Source: Verrucomicrobiia bacterium (GTDB taxonomy: Bacteria; Verrucomicrobiota; Verrucomicrobiae; Limisphaerales; JAKPVM01). Taken from it: a DNA stretch of 22,307 nt. Made by a program: the position numbers and the translations under genes. The DNA lies in NCBI GenBank assembly GCA_026417275.1, contig JAOADO010000023.1, positions 1-22,307 of the forward strand. The letters run 5' to 3'. This document shows, piece after piece, positions 7,370 to 16,107 of the stretch. Every line of letters starts with the position of its first letter. Positions within the stretch are counted from its first letter, which is position 1. The notes below the pieces were generated by a model. That model made no database searches. It worked only from the letters and a program-made list of their open reading frames with translations, and had not been told where the DNA came from.

Positions 7370-9328
7370 ATGAGTTTTCTTGAGCCAATAATGTTGTATG
7401 GACTGCCGCTGGCTTTACTGCCAGTTCTAATACATTTGCTCAACAAACTCCGCCACCGCACAATTAAATGGGCGGCAATGATGTTTCTCCTTTCGGCAAA
7501 CAGAACAGCAACGCGACAAGCCCGAATTAAACAGTGGTTGATTTTGCTCATGCGCGTTCTTGCTGTAGCCGCGATAATTCTTGTTATAAGCCGACCAATA
7601 GCGGGTGGATGGATGGGAAAGATGTTCCGCGGCGCCCCGGAAGCCGCAATAATGATATTAGACCGTTCCTTAAGCATGGAAACACGCATAAACGGCATCA
7701 CAAAACGTGAACTCGCCTTAAAACTGCTTATCGAAAACGCCAGACCACTGCTCGGAAAAAGCCGATTAATCCTTCTGGATTCAACAACCGGTCAACCACA
7801 GGAAATCGCAGAACCGGACGCACTCCCGCGTCTCTCCTCAACAAGCGGAACAGACACCTACACAGACATCCCATCCATTCTCCAGAAGGCGATTGAATGG
7901 ATTAAACAAAATAAAATCGGGTCAGCAGAAATATGGATTGCTTCGGACATGCAGAAAAGTAACTGGCAATCTGAGAGCGACCGCTGGCGCTCAATTCAGG
8001 CGGCTCTTAGTTCAATCTCCGGCGACGTTAGAATCAAACTGCTTTCCGTAAAAACAGCGGGTAATTTTGAAAACAATTCCATAAGAATAAACGAATGCTC
8101 ACTAAAGAAAATCGCTGGCAATTCTTTTATCGAACTAGAAATAAACATAGAAAGAACTTCACCCGACCAGATTAATTTGCCGGCAAACATAACTCTCAAC
8201 AACAATCGTCAATATATTGAAATACCGTGTCAGGGACAAACGGTTCGCTATCGTCACAAAATACCTGTGGAAGAGAAATACGAGGCTGGCTGGGGGAAAA
8301 TCGAAATCCCTGCAGATTCAAACCTCCGAGACAACGTGGTTTATTTTGTTTATTCCCCGCCTCCACCAATTAAAGTCGCTGTGGTTTCCTCAAACAATAT
8401 TTCTGCAAAACTCTTAGCCATTGCGGCGGCTCCATCAAAAACAGACACCAATAGAGTCTCTGAACTCTTACCAATGGAAAAGTTTGCTACAATTAACCCG
8501 GATGATTATGCGTTAATAATCTGGAACGACAAAATCCCGGAAGGACCTGTCGTCGAAAACCTCCACAACTATTTGAACGCAGGTGGAGCAGTTCTTATGT
8601 TTGCCGCATCGTCCACTGGTAATTTTGAAGGCATCTCATTTGGAGAAACCCAGGAAGCACCCACGGATAAATTCTGGAAAATAACAAAATGGCATGAAAC
8701 AGACGGACCGCTTGCAAGGACAGAAGAAGGCTTCAGTATGCCTTTGAACGAACTGCAAATTTATAAACGGCAGATACTAAACGGACAGGGTAGCGCAATA
8801 GCGTTTTTCGAAGACGACTCCACCTTTATAAGAAGAAAAAATTTTGGAAAAGGTCAGATTCTCCTCGTCGGCACATCGCCTGAACCATCCTGGTCAAATT
8901 TAGGCGATGGCATCGTTCTTGTTCCACTGACCCATAGACTCATCGCATTCGGAGGAAAACGCGTATCTCAAGCCGGCATGCTAAGTTGCGGCGAAAACCT
9001 GCCTTTAAAAAACATCGAACAGGTTCTGCCCGTAGAAGGCAAAGATTACCGCACGCAAGGCGGCGTATACAAAATCGGCGGTAAATTATTCGCATTCAAT
9101 CATCCTGAGGAGGAAGATAATTTTGAAGTTATCGATGGAGACGAAGCTCGCGCTCTTTTTGGAAAAACGCCTGTTATCCTATTCGAAGAAAAACGCGCAG
9201 AAATACCGAATATTCAATCCGAACTCTGGCGATTATTTCTATTTGGCGTAATTTTCTTCCTTTTGGCGGAATCCATTTTGATTTTGCCATTGGAAGAAGG
9301 GATTAAAAAAACAACAGAAAAAACATGA
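7370..9328 (+). CDS. BatA-like membrane protein with von Willebrand A domain
   Basis: 652 residues. The N-terminus (residues 1-75) has the BatA N-terminal module: FLEPIMLYGLPLALLPVLIHLLNK, a basic loop with KWAAMMFL, then a second membrane helix at about 56-74 and the ISRP turn. A vWA domain follows with a full MIDAS start DRSLS (98-102), a TSGTDTYTDI loop supplying the threonine position, and WIASDM for the later aspartate. After the vWA domain lies a long beta-rich periplasmic region and a final membrane helix near 618-640. Bacteroidetes BatA/BatB proteins were linked to aerotolerance, but the name says little about function here. AAGGAT lies 13 bases before the ATG, a rather long spacing. 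The 42-base gap to DUF58 suggests one operon. Confidence 0.88.
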   Translation: MSFLEPIMLYGLPLALLPVLIHLLNKLRHRTIKWAAMMFLLSANRTATRQARIKQWLILLMRVLAVAAIILVISRPIAGGWMGKMFRGAPEAAIMILDRSLSMETRINGITKRELALKLLIENARPLLGKSRLILLDSTTGQPQEIAEPDALPRLSSTSGTDTYTDIPSILQKAIEWIKQNKIGSAEIWIASDMQKSNWQSESDRWRSIQAALSSISGDVRIKLLSVKTAGNFENNSIRINECSLKKIAGNSFIELEINIERTSPDQINLPANITLNNNRQYIEIPCQGQTVRYRHKIPVEEKYEAGWGKIEIPADSNLRDNVVYFVYSPPPPIKVAVVSSNNISAKLLAIAAAPSKTDTNRVSELLPMEKFATINPDDYALIIWNDKIPEGPVVENLHNYLNAGGAVLMFAASSTGNFEGISFGETQEAPTDKFWKITKWHETDGPLARTEEGFSMPLNELQIYKRQILNGQGSAIAFFEDDSTFIRRKNFGKGQILLVGTSPEPSWSNLGDGIVLVPLTHRLIAFGGKRVSQAGMLSCGENLPLKNIEQVLPVEGKDYRTQGGVYKIGGKLFAFNHPEEEDNFEVIDGDEARALFGKTPVILFEEKRAEIPNIQSELWRLFLFGVIFFLLAESILILPLEEGIKKTTEKT

Positions 9329-9343
9329 ATTTAACCCATTGTC

Positions 9344-9635
9344 ATGGATTATAAAGAAACACAACAGAAAACGAAAGCCGGGATGGGCGAACTCCTTCCA
9401 GCCCAAAAAATGGTAGTACATCTCCCTCTGGAAGAAGGAAACGATTTTCCCATTCGCGCCCTTCTGGCTCATTGTAGCGCGAGAAACGATCCCTTGCGGA
9501 CAACGGGAAGGCGCCCCTTCTCCCAAAATTATTGTTGCCCTTCTCCCCATTATTCTTGGGACATGCTACGGAGCGACGACAAAATTATGGGTCGCCTCGA
9601 ATTCTGACCGCTTAAACCGCAATGACGAAGATTGA
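9344..9635 (+). pseudogene. Possible disrupted small membrane-protein gene
   Basis: The 293-base gap between the BatA-like and second vWA genes is not empty of coding signal. One frame is open from 9417 to 9635 (72 codons) and reads like a small membrane protein: FPFAPFWLIVARE, then SPKIIVALLPIILGT, ending DRLNRNDED, with its TGA overlapping the next start by 14 bases. It has no ATG, GTG or TTG after an in-frame TAG at 9414-9416. Upstream, the same frame continues back (KKHNRKRKPGWANSFQPKKW) to a TTG at 9339. A different frame has an ATG at 9344 and runs open to 9607 (87 codons), but its composition is less protein-like. A nonsense mutation, a frameshift or an assembly error in one small gene would explain this. 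It may also be chance. Confidence 0.35.
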
Positions 9636-11856
9636 GTTTACATATTCATTCTGGATAATCGCCGCCGCAGTTCTACTGTGGTTGGGTGCCGGTGCATTGT
9701 GCTTCGAAAATTGGCGCCGTCGCCGGTCTGTGAAAGGCTCAGCCGCGCTTGAAAGCATGCGTTTCTTCATAATGACGCTCATTGGTTTTACGTTGCTAAA
9801 ACCAGAATACGTCAAACATGTAACAAGGCAGGAGAAACCGCAGATTGTAATTTTGTGCGACAGTTCTGAAAGTATGACCACCAGAGACGTCCTCAACACT
9901 AACAAACAAGTAATGACGCGCACCGAATGGGTTGTCCAACAAAAAACAAACCGCTTCTGGAACAAATGGGAAAAAGGAAACAATGTAATACTCCAGAACT
10001 TCTCCGCACCGCGTTCAATAAAAACAACCGCTCAACCAAACCCTGTTTCACCCTACACAAACCTGGATTTAACAGCAGAATCAGGCACAGACATAAACTC
10101 CGCTCTGGAAGAAATTTTAAAACAATACAACAATTTAAGGGCTGTTGTTTTACTGAGCGATGGAGATTGGAACACTGGCTTGCCACCAACATCTGCGGCA
10201 ATGAAATACATCCAGCGCTCCACGCCAATTTATTCAGTCGCAGTTGGGAGTGAAACGCCGTTGCCAGATGTAATCGTAGAACCAGTAAAAGCCCAGAGTT
10301 ATGGTTTGCTCGGTGAACTTCTTGCAATCCCGGTCAGGGTAAAAAATTACCTCCCGAATGAGGTTAAAACATTCATCCAGTTATACGACAACAATGTTCC
10401 AGAAATGCGCAAGGAAATTTTAATTCCATCTTTTGGAGAAATTCAACAAACGCTCCTGTGGCAACCGAAGACAGTCGGAGACCACGTTTTGCAAGTCGAA
10501 GTTCCTCCTATCGAAGGCGAGTATCTTAAAGACAACAACGCGCGTCAATTCAGAATTACAGTCCGAACAGAAAAATTGAATGTGCTTGTGATTGATACAC
10601 TGCCGCGCTGGGAGTATCGGTATCTGAGAAACGCGCTTATGAGAGACCCTGGTGTTGATGTTCACACTTTATTACTCCATCCCGGAATGTCTCCCGGTGG
10701 CGGGAGCAATTATCTAGCGTCGTTTCCAGAAAACAAAGAGGACCTATCAAAATACGATGTCGTTTTCGTTGGCGATATTGGAATCAGCGAGGGTGAATTG
10801 ACAAAAACACAGACTGAACTATTGAAAGGTCTTGTGGAACAACAGGGAAGCGGACTTGTCTTTTTACCCGGGTGGCGCGGAAGACAATTAAACCTTGTAA
10901 ACTCACCGCTCGGGGAGTTGTTGCCGATTATCTACGACGAAACCAAACCAAACGGAATCGGCTTTTCCACAGAATCTTACCTTCAACTCACCTCGGTCGG
11001 GAAAGGACACTTTTTAACCATGCTGACATCCGACCCTGATAAAAATGAAGACCTCTGGAAAACACTGCCAGGCTTCTACTGGAGCGCTGGTGTCCTCAAA
11101 AGCCGTCCGGGCTCAGAAGTCCTTGCCGTTCACTCTGGATTGAGAAACGAATTTGGCAGAATACCCCTTCTTGTAACACGTCCGTTTGGCAATGGAGAAA
11201 CGCTTTTCATGGGCACAGACAGCGCCTGGCGCTGGAGACGCGGAGTCGAAGATAAATATCATTATCGTTTCTGGGGACAGGTGGTTCGATGGATGTCTCA
11301 CAAACGCCACCTTGCCGCAGGCAAAGGCATTCGCCTGGTTTACAGCCCGGAAAATCCAACTGCTGGCGACACACTGTTTGTCTACGCCACAGTAATGGAC
11401 GAAAAAGGAATGCCGCTGGAAAAAGGAACAATCAGATTATCAACAATTTCACAAACAGGAAAAACCGAACACTACGAATTATCCTCAACCTCTGGCGGAT
11501 GGGGAGTCTTCAGTGGCAACATAACCGTCAAAGAACCTGGAACTTATAAATTCAGATTGGGTGCAGACAGATTAAAAGAACCGTTTGAAACAACAGTGAT
11601 TGTTTCTTCGGAAAAACGGGAAAAAATAGGGAATCCAGCAAATACGGCTATTCTGCGAGAAATTTCCGAACTCACTGGCGGAAAATGTGTTTCAATAGAT
11701 AATTTTACATCTATTGTAGACCAGATTGCCATTTTACCAGAACCAAAACCATATGAAATACGAATTAAATTATGGGCAAATCCCTACTGGGCTGGGTTCA
11801 TTATACTTATGCTCGGCGTTTATTGGACAGGACGAAAACTGGCAGGAATGATTTGA
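9622..11856 (+). CDS. vWA membrane protein with glutamine amidotransferase-like domain
   Basis: 744 residues. Two N-terminal membrane helices (about 8-28 and 46-60) flank a basic loop WRRRR. A vWA domain follows with DSSES (80-84) as the MIDAS start, SGTDINSALEE for the threonine loop and LLSDGDWNTG for the later aspartate. Next is a beta domain (PVRVKNYLPNEVKTFIQLYD), then a class-I-amidotransferase-like alpha/beta domain starting near 310 (LNVLVIDTLPRWEYRYLRNAL), with YDVVFVGDIG and GSGLVFLPGWRGR. I see no clear catalytic Cys, as is usual for this membrane-bound group, so it is probably not an amidotransferase. A last helix (YWAGFIILMLGVYW) ends the protein. The domain order matches the second vWA protein of MoxR clusters in PVC bacteria. 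The vWA domain is likely periplasmic or facing BatA. Confidence 0.85.
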   Translation: MTKIEFTYSFWIIAAAVLLWLGAGALCFENWRRRRSVKGSAALESMRFFIMTLIGFTLLKPEYVKHVTRQEKPQIVILCDSSESMTTRDVLNTNKQVMTRTEWVVQQKTNRFWNKWEKGNNVILQNFSAPRSIKTTAQPNPVSPYTNLDLTAESGTDINSALEEILKQYNNLRAVVLLSDGDWNTGLPPTSAAMKYIQRSTPIYSVAVGSETPLPDVIVEPVKAQSYGLLGELLAIPVRVKNYLPNEVKTFIQLYDNNVPEMRKEILIPSFGEIQQTLLWQPKTVGDHVLQVEVPPIEGEYLKDNNARQFRITVRTEKLNVLVIDTLPRWEYRYLRNALMRDPGVDVHTLLLHPGMSPGGGSNYLASFPENKEDLSKYDVVFVGDIGISEGELTKTQTELLKGLVEQQGSGLVFLPGWRGRQLNLVNSPLGELLPIIYDETKPNGIGFSTESYLQLTSVGKGHFLTMLTSDPDKNEDLWKTLPGFYWSAGVLKSRPGSEVLAVHSGLRNEFGRIPLLVTRPFGNGETLFMGTDSAWRWRRGVEDKYHYRFWGQVVRWMSHKRHLAAGKGIRLVYSPENPTAGDTLFVYATVMDEKGMPLEKGTIRLSTISQTGKTEHYELSSTSGGWGVFSGNITVKEPGTYKFRLGADRLKEPFETTVIVSSEKREKIGNPANTAILREISELTGGKCVSIDNFTSIVDQIAILPEPKPYEIRIKLWANPYWAGFIILMLGVYWTGRKLAGMI

Positions 11857-11866
11857 TAAAAATTGC

Positions 11867-11995
11867 ATGACTTACAATAAAGACATATCTGATGAAAATG
11901 GCGGGATGGGTCCACGCAAAACTAAAAACATAAACACGAAATTTGATAAAACGCCGCAACAATGCAAGATTGTAATAACACGCGGCTATTCATAA
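11867..11995 (+). CDS. Possible 42-residue small protein between cluster genes
   Basis: An ATG-to-TAA ORF begins 10 bases after the stop of the vWA/amidotransferase-like gene and ends 13 bases before the DUF4175-like gene, filling the gap almost exactly. The product is hydrophilic and basic (MTYNKDISDENGG at the start, KIVITRGYS at the end), with no membrane segment. There is no ribosome binding site, but most genes here lack one. Position in the operon is the only support; the 152-base gap could just as well be leader sequence. Confidence 0.3.
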   Translation: MTYNKDISDENGGMGPRKTKNINTKFDKTPQQCKIVITRGYS

Positions 11996-12008
11996 AGAAT
12001 GGATTTTT

Positions 12009-15000
12009 ATGGAGTTTCAGGCTGAAAAAATAATAGAACTGCCGCCTGAGTTGCGAAAACAATTCGACCAACTCGAAAAAAGACTCTGGCGAGTGGATAC
12101 CGCAATAGCCATCTGTGGCAGTTTAGCCGGGTTTCTCGCGTCCTATCTAACTCTCTTTATCCTCGACAGATTTTGGGACACACCACCGATAATCCGCGCA
12201 ATTATTTCTCTCTGCGGAATTGCAACGATTCTTTATTTCACCACGTTCTGGATGAAAAACTGGGTTTTCAGACGAAGAAACATTGAATCCATGGCACGGA
12301 TTGTACAAAAACACTATCGCAAACTTGGAGACAGACTGCTCGGTATCGTCGAACTTGCAGAAAATGGAAAAAGTCAGAAAAACGCATCGCCAGGATTGAT
12401 AAAGGCCGCAATTAGACAGGTTGCTTCGGAAGCTGTTAAATACGACTTCAAAGCAGCTGTCTCGTTGAGAAAAACCAAAATTTATTTTCTACTATCGCTC
12501 TCTCTATTAATCATCGGTTCAATACCGTTTTTGCTGGTTCCACAAGCCGGGGCAAACGCGCTAAACCGCTGGATTATGCCATTTTCGGGAATTTCTCGGT
12601 TCACCTTTGTAAATATTGAAGGATTGCCGAACAAACTCTTTGTTCCTCACGGCGAACCATTTGAAATCGAATGCGGAATCAAACATCACCCGCTGTGGAA
12701 GCCAGCCAAAGCATCATGCATTTATAACGACCAGTATCACCAAAAAGGTATCATAAGCGAAAACAAAGTGGTATTCAAAATTCCTGGCGTCACCCAGAAA
12801 GGAAATCTAAAAATAAGAATTGGCGATATATCCAGACAGATGGAGGTCGAACCAGTATACAGACCACAACTCAAACAACTACTCGCAGATGTTGAATTGC
12901 CCGCATACTTAAAAAATCCAAGCACAAAAATCACCTCGCAGGGAGGAAGACTCTCCGTGTTAAGTGGAAGTAAAATAAGCATTGTCGGCGAATTTACCCG
13001 CGAAATAGTCAAGGTCATGACTCAGAACACATCCTCAGCTTCAAACACGCAATCGCTGATTGTTAATACCAACGGAGAAAAAGTCTACTTTGGCAGTTTT
13101 GGCGTGGATAATAACATCGTTTTAAATGTGAACTGGGTTGATAGATTTGGACTCACTCCAAAATCGCCGTTCAATATAGAGATAACCGCAACGCGCGACG
13201 CTCCCCCGATAATAGAAATACAGAATTTACCCAGACAGGTTGCGATACTCGAAGACGAAGTATTGCCAATAAAAATTGTCGCAAAAGACGACTATGGCGT
13301 TAAAAACATTGGCATAGCTTTAGAGTTTCTTCTCCCGCAGGAGGAAAAACCGTTAAAAGGTTCGTATGTGATAACCAACGGGAACTACACATTGACTAAG
13401 CTCGATGGTATTTACCATCTTGCCCCATCCATGCATGAACTTCCACCAGGTACATTAATAACTTTCTGGGGAACCGGTCTGGACTATTTTCCGGGAAGAA
13501 CCGAATCATTGTCGCCACAGCATCGGGTATATGTCTTGAGCAAAGAGGAGCATGCAAAATACATCCTTGAACAATTCGAAAAAATTCGTAGCGCAATAGA
13601 AGAACTTACACGACGCCAGGAAAGCCTCGTAGGCGAAACCAAACAAACAATGGCAAAGCCACCAGAAAAATTGATGAACGCAGAAACAGCAAAGGAAATC
13701 GGTGAACAGTCTGGCGAACAAAAAGACTACGCAAAACAACTCGAAAGACTCGCGCAGGAGACCGCACGAGTATTAAAAGAGGCAATGCGCAACTCCGCTC
13801 TTCCGGAAAATTTATTAAAAGACTGGGCTAAAAATGCGGCAGAAATGCAGGAGATTTCAAACCAGCAAATGGAACAAGCCGCCAATGCACTAAATTCTGC
13901 ACAACAGGCTCAAAACCAATCGCAACGAAGTGAAAATTTGCAAAAAGGCGCTCAAAAAGAAACCGAAGCGCTGGAATCGCTCCAGGCGCTTCAGCAAAAA
14001 ATGGCTCGCCATCTTGATAAACTGCAAATTAAAGGGCTTGCCCTTAGATTCAAAAAGTTGGCGGAAATCGAAAAAAACGTGGGCGATACATTGAAAACCA
14101 ACCTGCCGAAACTCATCGGTTTGAGGACAAATCAGGTTGAAGCGAAAGTCCTTCGAACGCTCTTTCTAATGAACCAGGAACAGGAACTGGCAAGCAAAGA
14201 AACCGCAAAACTCCAGAGCGAGGTCGAGCGGTTTTATCAAAGAACAGAAGAACAAAAATATGGAATCGTTGTTGACGAAATGAAAAAAACTCAGGTCGCG
14301 GACGAATTGCAAAAGATTGCTGAAAAAATAAAAGATAACGTCGTCGCGCAGGCAGTGCAAAATACATATCGATGGTCCGACCAATTTCTTGAATGGGCAA
14401 AACGACTCGAAGAAAACAATGAAGACAACGGTTCAAGCGGAAACGGCAACAGCAATCAAGAGCAAATGAATGAACTGGACCTTGAACAACTAATGGCGCT
14501 ACTGCGAATTCGGGATGAACAAGAAGCGTTGATTGACCGAACAACCATTCTGGACAGACGCAAAAATGAGATAAAAAATTACGAACGCGAGGCAACGCGC
14601 CTGGCGTTTAAACAAACAGACCTGCGGGAAGGACTTGAAGCGTTGTTGACGGCTCGCATCGTCGCAAAGGTGAAGCCAAGATTAACACAGGCATCGGACG
14701 CCATGAACGAAGCAGAAATGAACCTGCGCAAACCAGACACCGGGAAAACGGTTGTAAACTCCCAGACAGACGCCCTAAACCTCCTGGACGACGCAATTCA
14801 GCAAATCTTTAAGTCTGGCCAATGCAAAAACCCTGGCGCCAACACGCTTTCCCAGATGATGATGAATATGGGACAGGGACAACAGGCGGGAGGCAACATC
14901 GCCGGAAATGCAACGCATGGCGGAAAAAAAGGCGACGGAACAGACCCCAGAGGCGGGGGAACACAAGACCGCGCAGTTGAAAAAACAAGCGGATTAAGAA

Positions 15001-15074
15001 ATCGCCAATTGCCGATTGAATTCCGCGAGGCGTTGCAGGACTATTTTAATGCAATCGAACAGATAACACCTTGA
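12009..15074 (+). CDS. DUF4175-like large membrane and coiled-coil protein
   Basis: 1021 residues, matching in length and order the DUF4175-type proteins of MoxR/vWA clusters; family recognised from layout, not a search. Two membrane helices at about 31-52 and 60-82, then a cytoplasmic loop (RRRNIESMARIVQKHYRKLGDRLLGIVELAE), a third helix at 158-177, and a long periplasmic region. That region has beta-sandwich segments (about 195-500) including EDEVLPIKIVAKDDYGV, then long Glu/Gln/Lys-rich coiled coil from about 510 to 700, and more helices to about 935. A Gly/Met/Gln-rich stretch (QMMMNMGQGQQAGGN at about 945-960) precedes a charged tail. It may act as a scaffold or tether spanning the periplasm. 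The stop is one base before the next ATG, so the two are tightly coupled. No enzymatic motif was seen. Confidence 0.75.
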   Translation: MEFQAEKIIELPPELRKQFDQLEKRLWRVDTAIAICGSLAGFLASYLTLFILDRFWDTPPIIRAIISLCGIATILYFTTFWMKNWVFRRRNIESMARIVQKHYRKLGDRLLGIVELAENGKSQKNASPGLIKAAIRQVASEAVKYDFKAAVSLRKTKIYFLLSLSLLIIGSIPFLLVPQAGANALNRWIMPFSGISRFTFVNIEGLPNKLFVPHGEPFEIECGIKHHPLWKPAKASCIYNDQYHQKGIISENKVVFKIPGVTQKGNLKIRIGDISRQMEVEPVYRPQLKQLLADVELPAYLKNPSTKITSQGGRLSVLSGSKISIVGEFTREIVKVMTQNTSSASNTQSLIVNTNGEKVYFGSFGVDNNIVLNVNWVDRFGLTPKSPFNIEITATRDAPPIIEIQNLPRQVAILEDEVLPIKIVAKDDYGVKNIGIALEFLLPQEEKPLKGSYVITNGNYTLTKLDGIYHLAPSMHELPPGTLITFWGTGLDYFPGRTESLSPQHRVYVLSKEEHAKYILEQFEKIRSAIEELTRRQESLVGETKQTMAKPPEKLMNAETAKEIGEQSGEQKDYAKQLERLAQETARVLKEAMRNSALPENLLKDWAKNAAEMQEISNQQMEQAANALNSAQQAQNQSQRSENLQKGAQKETEALESLQALQQKMARHLDKLQIKGLALRFKKLAEIEKNVGDTLKTNLPKLIGLRTNQVEAKVLRTLFLMNQEQELASKETAKLQSEVERFYQRTEEQKYGIVVDEMKKTQVADELQKIAEKIKDNVVAQAVQNTYRWSDQFLEWAKRLEENNEDNGSSGNGNSNQEQMNELDLEQLMALLRIRDEQEALIDRTTILDRRKNEIKNYEREATRLAFKQTDLREGLEALLTARIVAKVKPRLTQASDAMNEAEMNLRKPDTGKTVVNSQTDALNLLDDAIQQIFKSGQCKNPGANTLSQMMMNMGQGQQAGGNIAGNATHGGKKGDGTDPRGGGTQDRAVEKTSGLRNRQLPIEFREALQDYFNAIEQITP

Positions 15075-15075
15075 T

Positions 15076-16107
15076 ATGCGAATCTTTGCAGAAAATTTAG
15101 ATAATGCTCTAACACATCAGAAAAACAAATCTGTCTTACTAACCGCTCTGCTTTTGTTTTCTCTTCTATTCAACGTCTTTCCACAAGAAATATTCGAGGC
15201 GGAAATGGACTCAATCCCGCCGGAAGTGGATAGAATTTACAAGCGCGGACTCGATTTTCTCGTAAGAACTCAGACTCCAAAAGGTTGCTGGCAGGACACC
15301 TACGGACAACAACCGGCGGTTGTTGCGCTGGCTGTTCTAACAATGCTTGCTCACGGGGAAGACCCAAATACAGGACCATACGCCGCAAACATCAAACGCG
15401 GATTGGATTACATTTTAAGCAATCAAAACAAACAGACAGGATACATTGGAACTTCCATGTATAATCATGGATTCAGCACACTTGCCCTTGCCGAGGCTTA
15501 CGGCGCTGTAAACGATGACCGTCTGGGACCAGCGCTTAAAAAAGCGGTGGATTTAATTCTGGTTTCTCAATCTAAAAACCCGATGGGCGCCTGGCGGTAT
15601 TCCCCCGAATCCACAGACGCAGACACCACTGTAAGCGGTGCTCAAATGGTTGCCCTATTTGCGGCAAAAAATGCGGGAATAGACGTGCCAGACGATGCAA
15701 TACGCAAAGGACTTCGTTTTTTTGAACTCTGCCAGAATCCAGATGGCGGGGTTGGATACACAGGCAGAGACCCGGGCAACGGCCCAAGAACGGCAATTGC
15801 CGCTCTTGTTCTTGCGCTTGCTAAAAAGAAAAACACGCCAAACTTCCAATTAGCGATACGGTTTTTACAAAATACAATGCAGGAGCAAACATATTACCAC
15901 TATTATCTTTACTACGCGGCACAAGCATTCTTCCATGCCTCGCAGAAATCATGGCAGGACTGGAACCGTATAAATGTCAAAACACTCGCCGCGGCGCAAA
16001 CATCAAGCGGCTCATGGGACGGTCCATTCGGAGCGGCTTTTTCTACATCAGCGGCATTGTTATCAATAGCTTTGAACTATAGATTTTTGCCTATTTATGA
16101 ACGCTAA
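15076..16107 (+). CDS. Exported squalene-cyclase/prenyltransferase-repeat protein
   Basis: 343 residues. A hydrophobic segment at about 19-35 (LLTALLLFSLLFNVF) acts as signal peptide or anchor; the mature part begins near 37. The rest is an alpha/alpha-toroid of repeated units, with GLDFLVRTQTPKGCWQD (58-74), GLDYILSNQNKQTGYIG, GLRFFELCQNPDGGVGY and LAAAQTSSGSWDG (304-316): the helix plus Q-x3-G-x-W (QW-like) pattern of squalene-hopene cyclases. DADTTV (181-186) sits where cyclases carry DxDD, with Thr at the last Asp. Short secreted proteins of this type are common next to DUF4175-like genes in PVC bacteria and have no known activity. A binding role for lipid or peptide is as likely as catalysis. 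It follows the upstream gene by one base and overlaps the next by 11 bases. Confidence 0.8.
   Translation: MRIFAENLDNALTHQKNKSVLLTALLLFSLLFNVFPQEIFEAEMDSIPPEVDRIYKRGLDFLVRTQTPKGCWQDTYGQQPAVVALAVLTMLAHGEDPNTGPYAANIKRGLDYILSNQNKQTGYIGTSMYNHGFSTLALAEAYGAVNDDRLGPALKKAVDLILVSQSKNPMGAWRYSPESTDADTTVSGAQMVALFAAKNAGIDVPDDAIRKGLRFFELCQNPDGGVGYTGRDPGNGPRTAIAALVLALAKKKNTPNFQLAIRFLQNTMQEQTYYHYYLYYAAQAFFHASQKSWQDWNRINVKTLAAAQTSSGSWDGPFGAAFSTSAALLSIALNYRFLPIYER

Noticed and set aside
14113..14595. 160-codon open frame on the minus strand inside the DUF4175-like gene
   Set aside because: It lies opposite coiled-coil coding sequence rich in Glu, Gln and Lys codons; their reverse complements (TTC, TTG, TTT) make long Phe/Leu-rich shadow frames.
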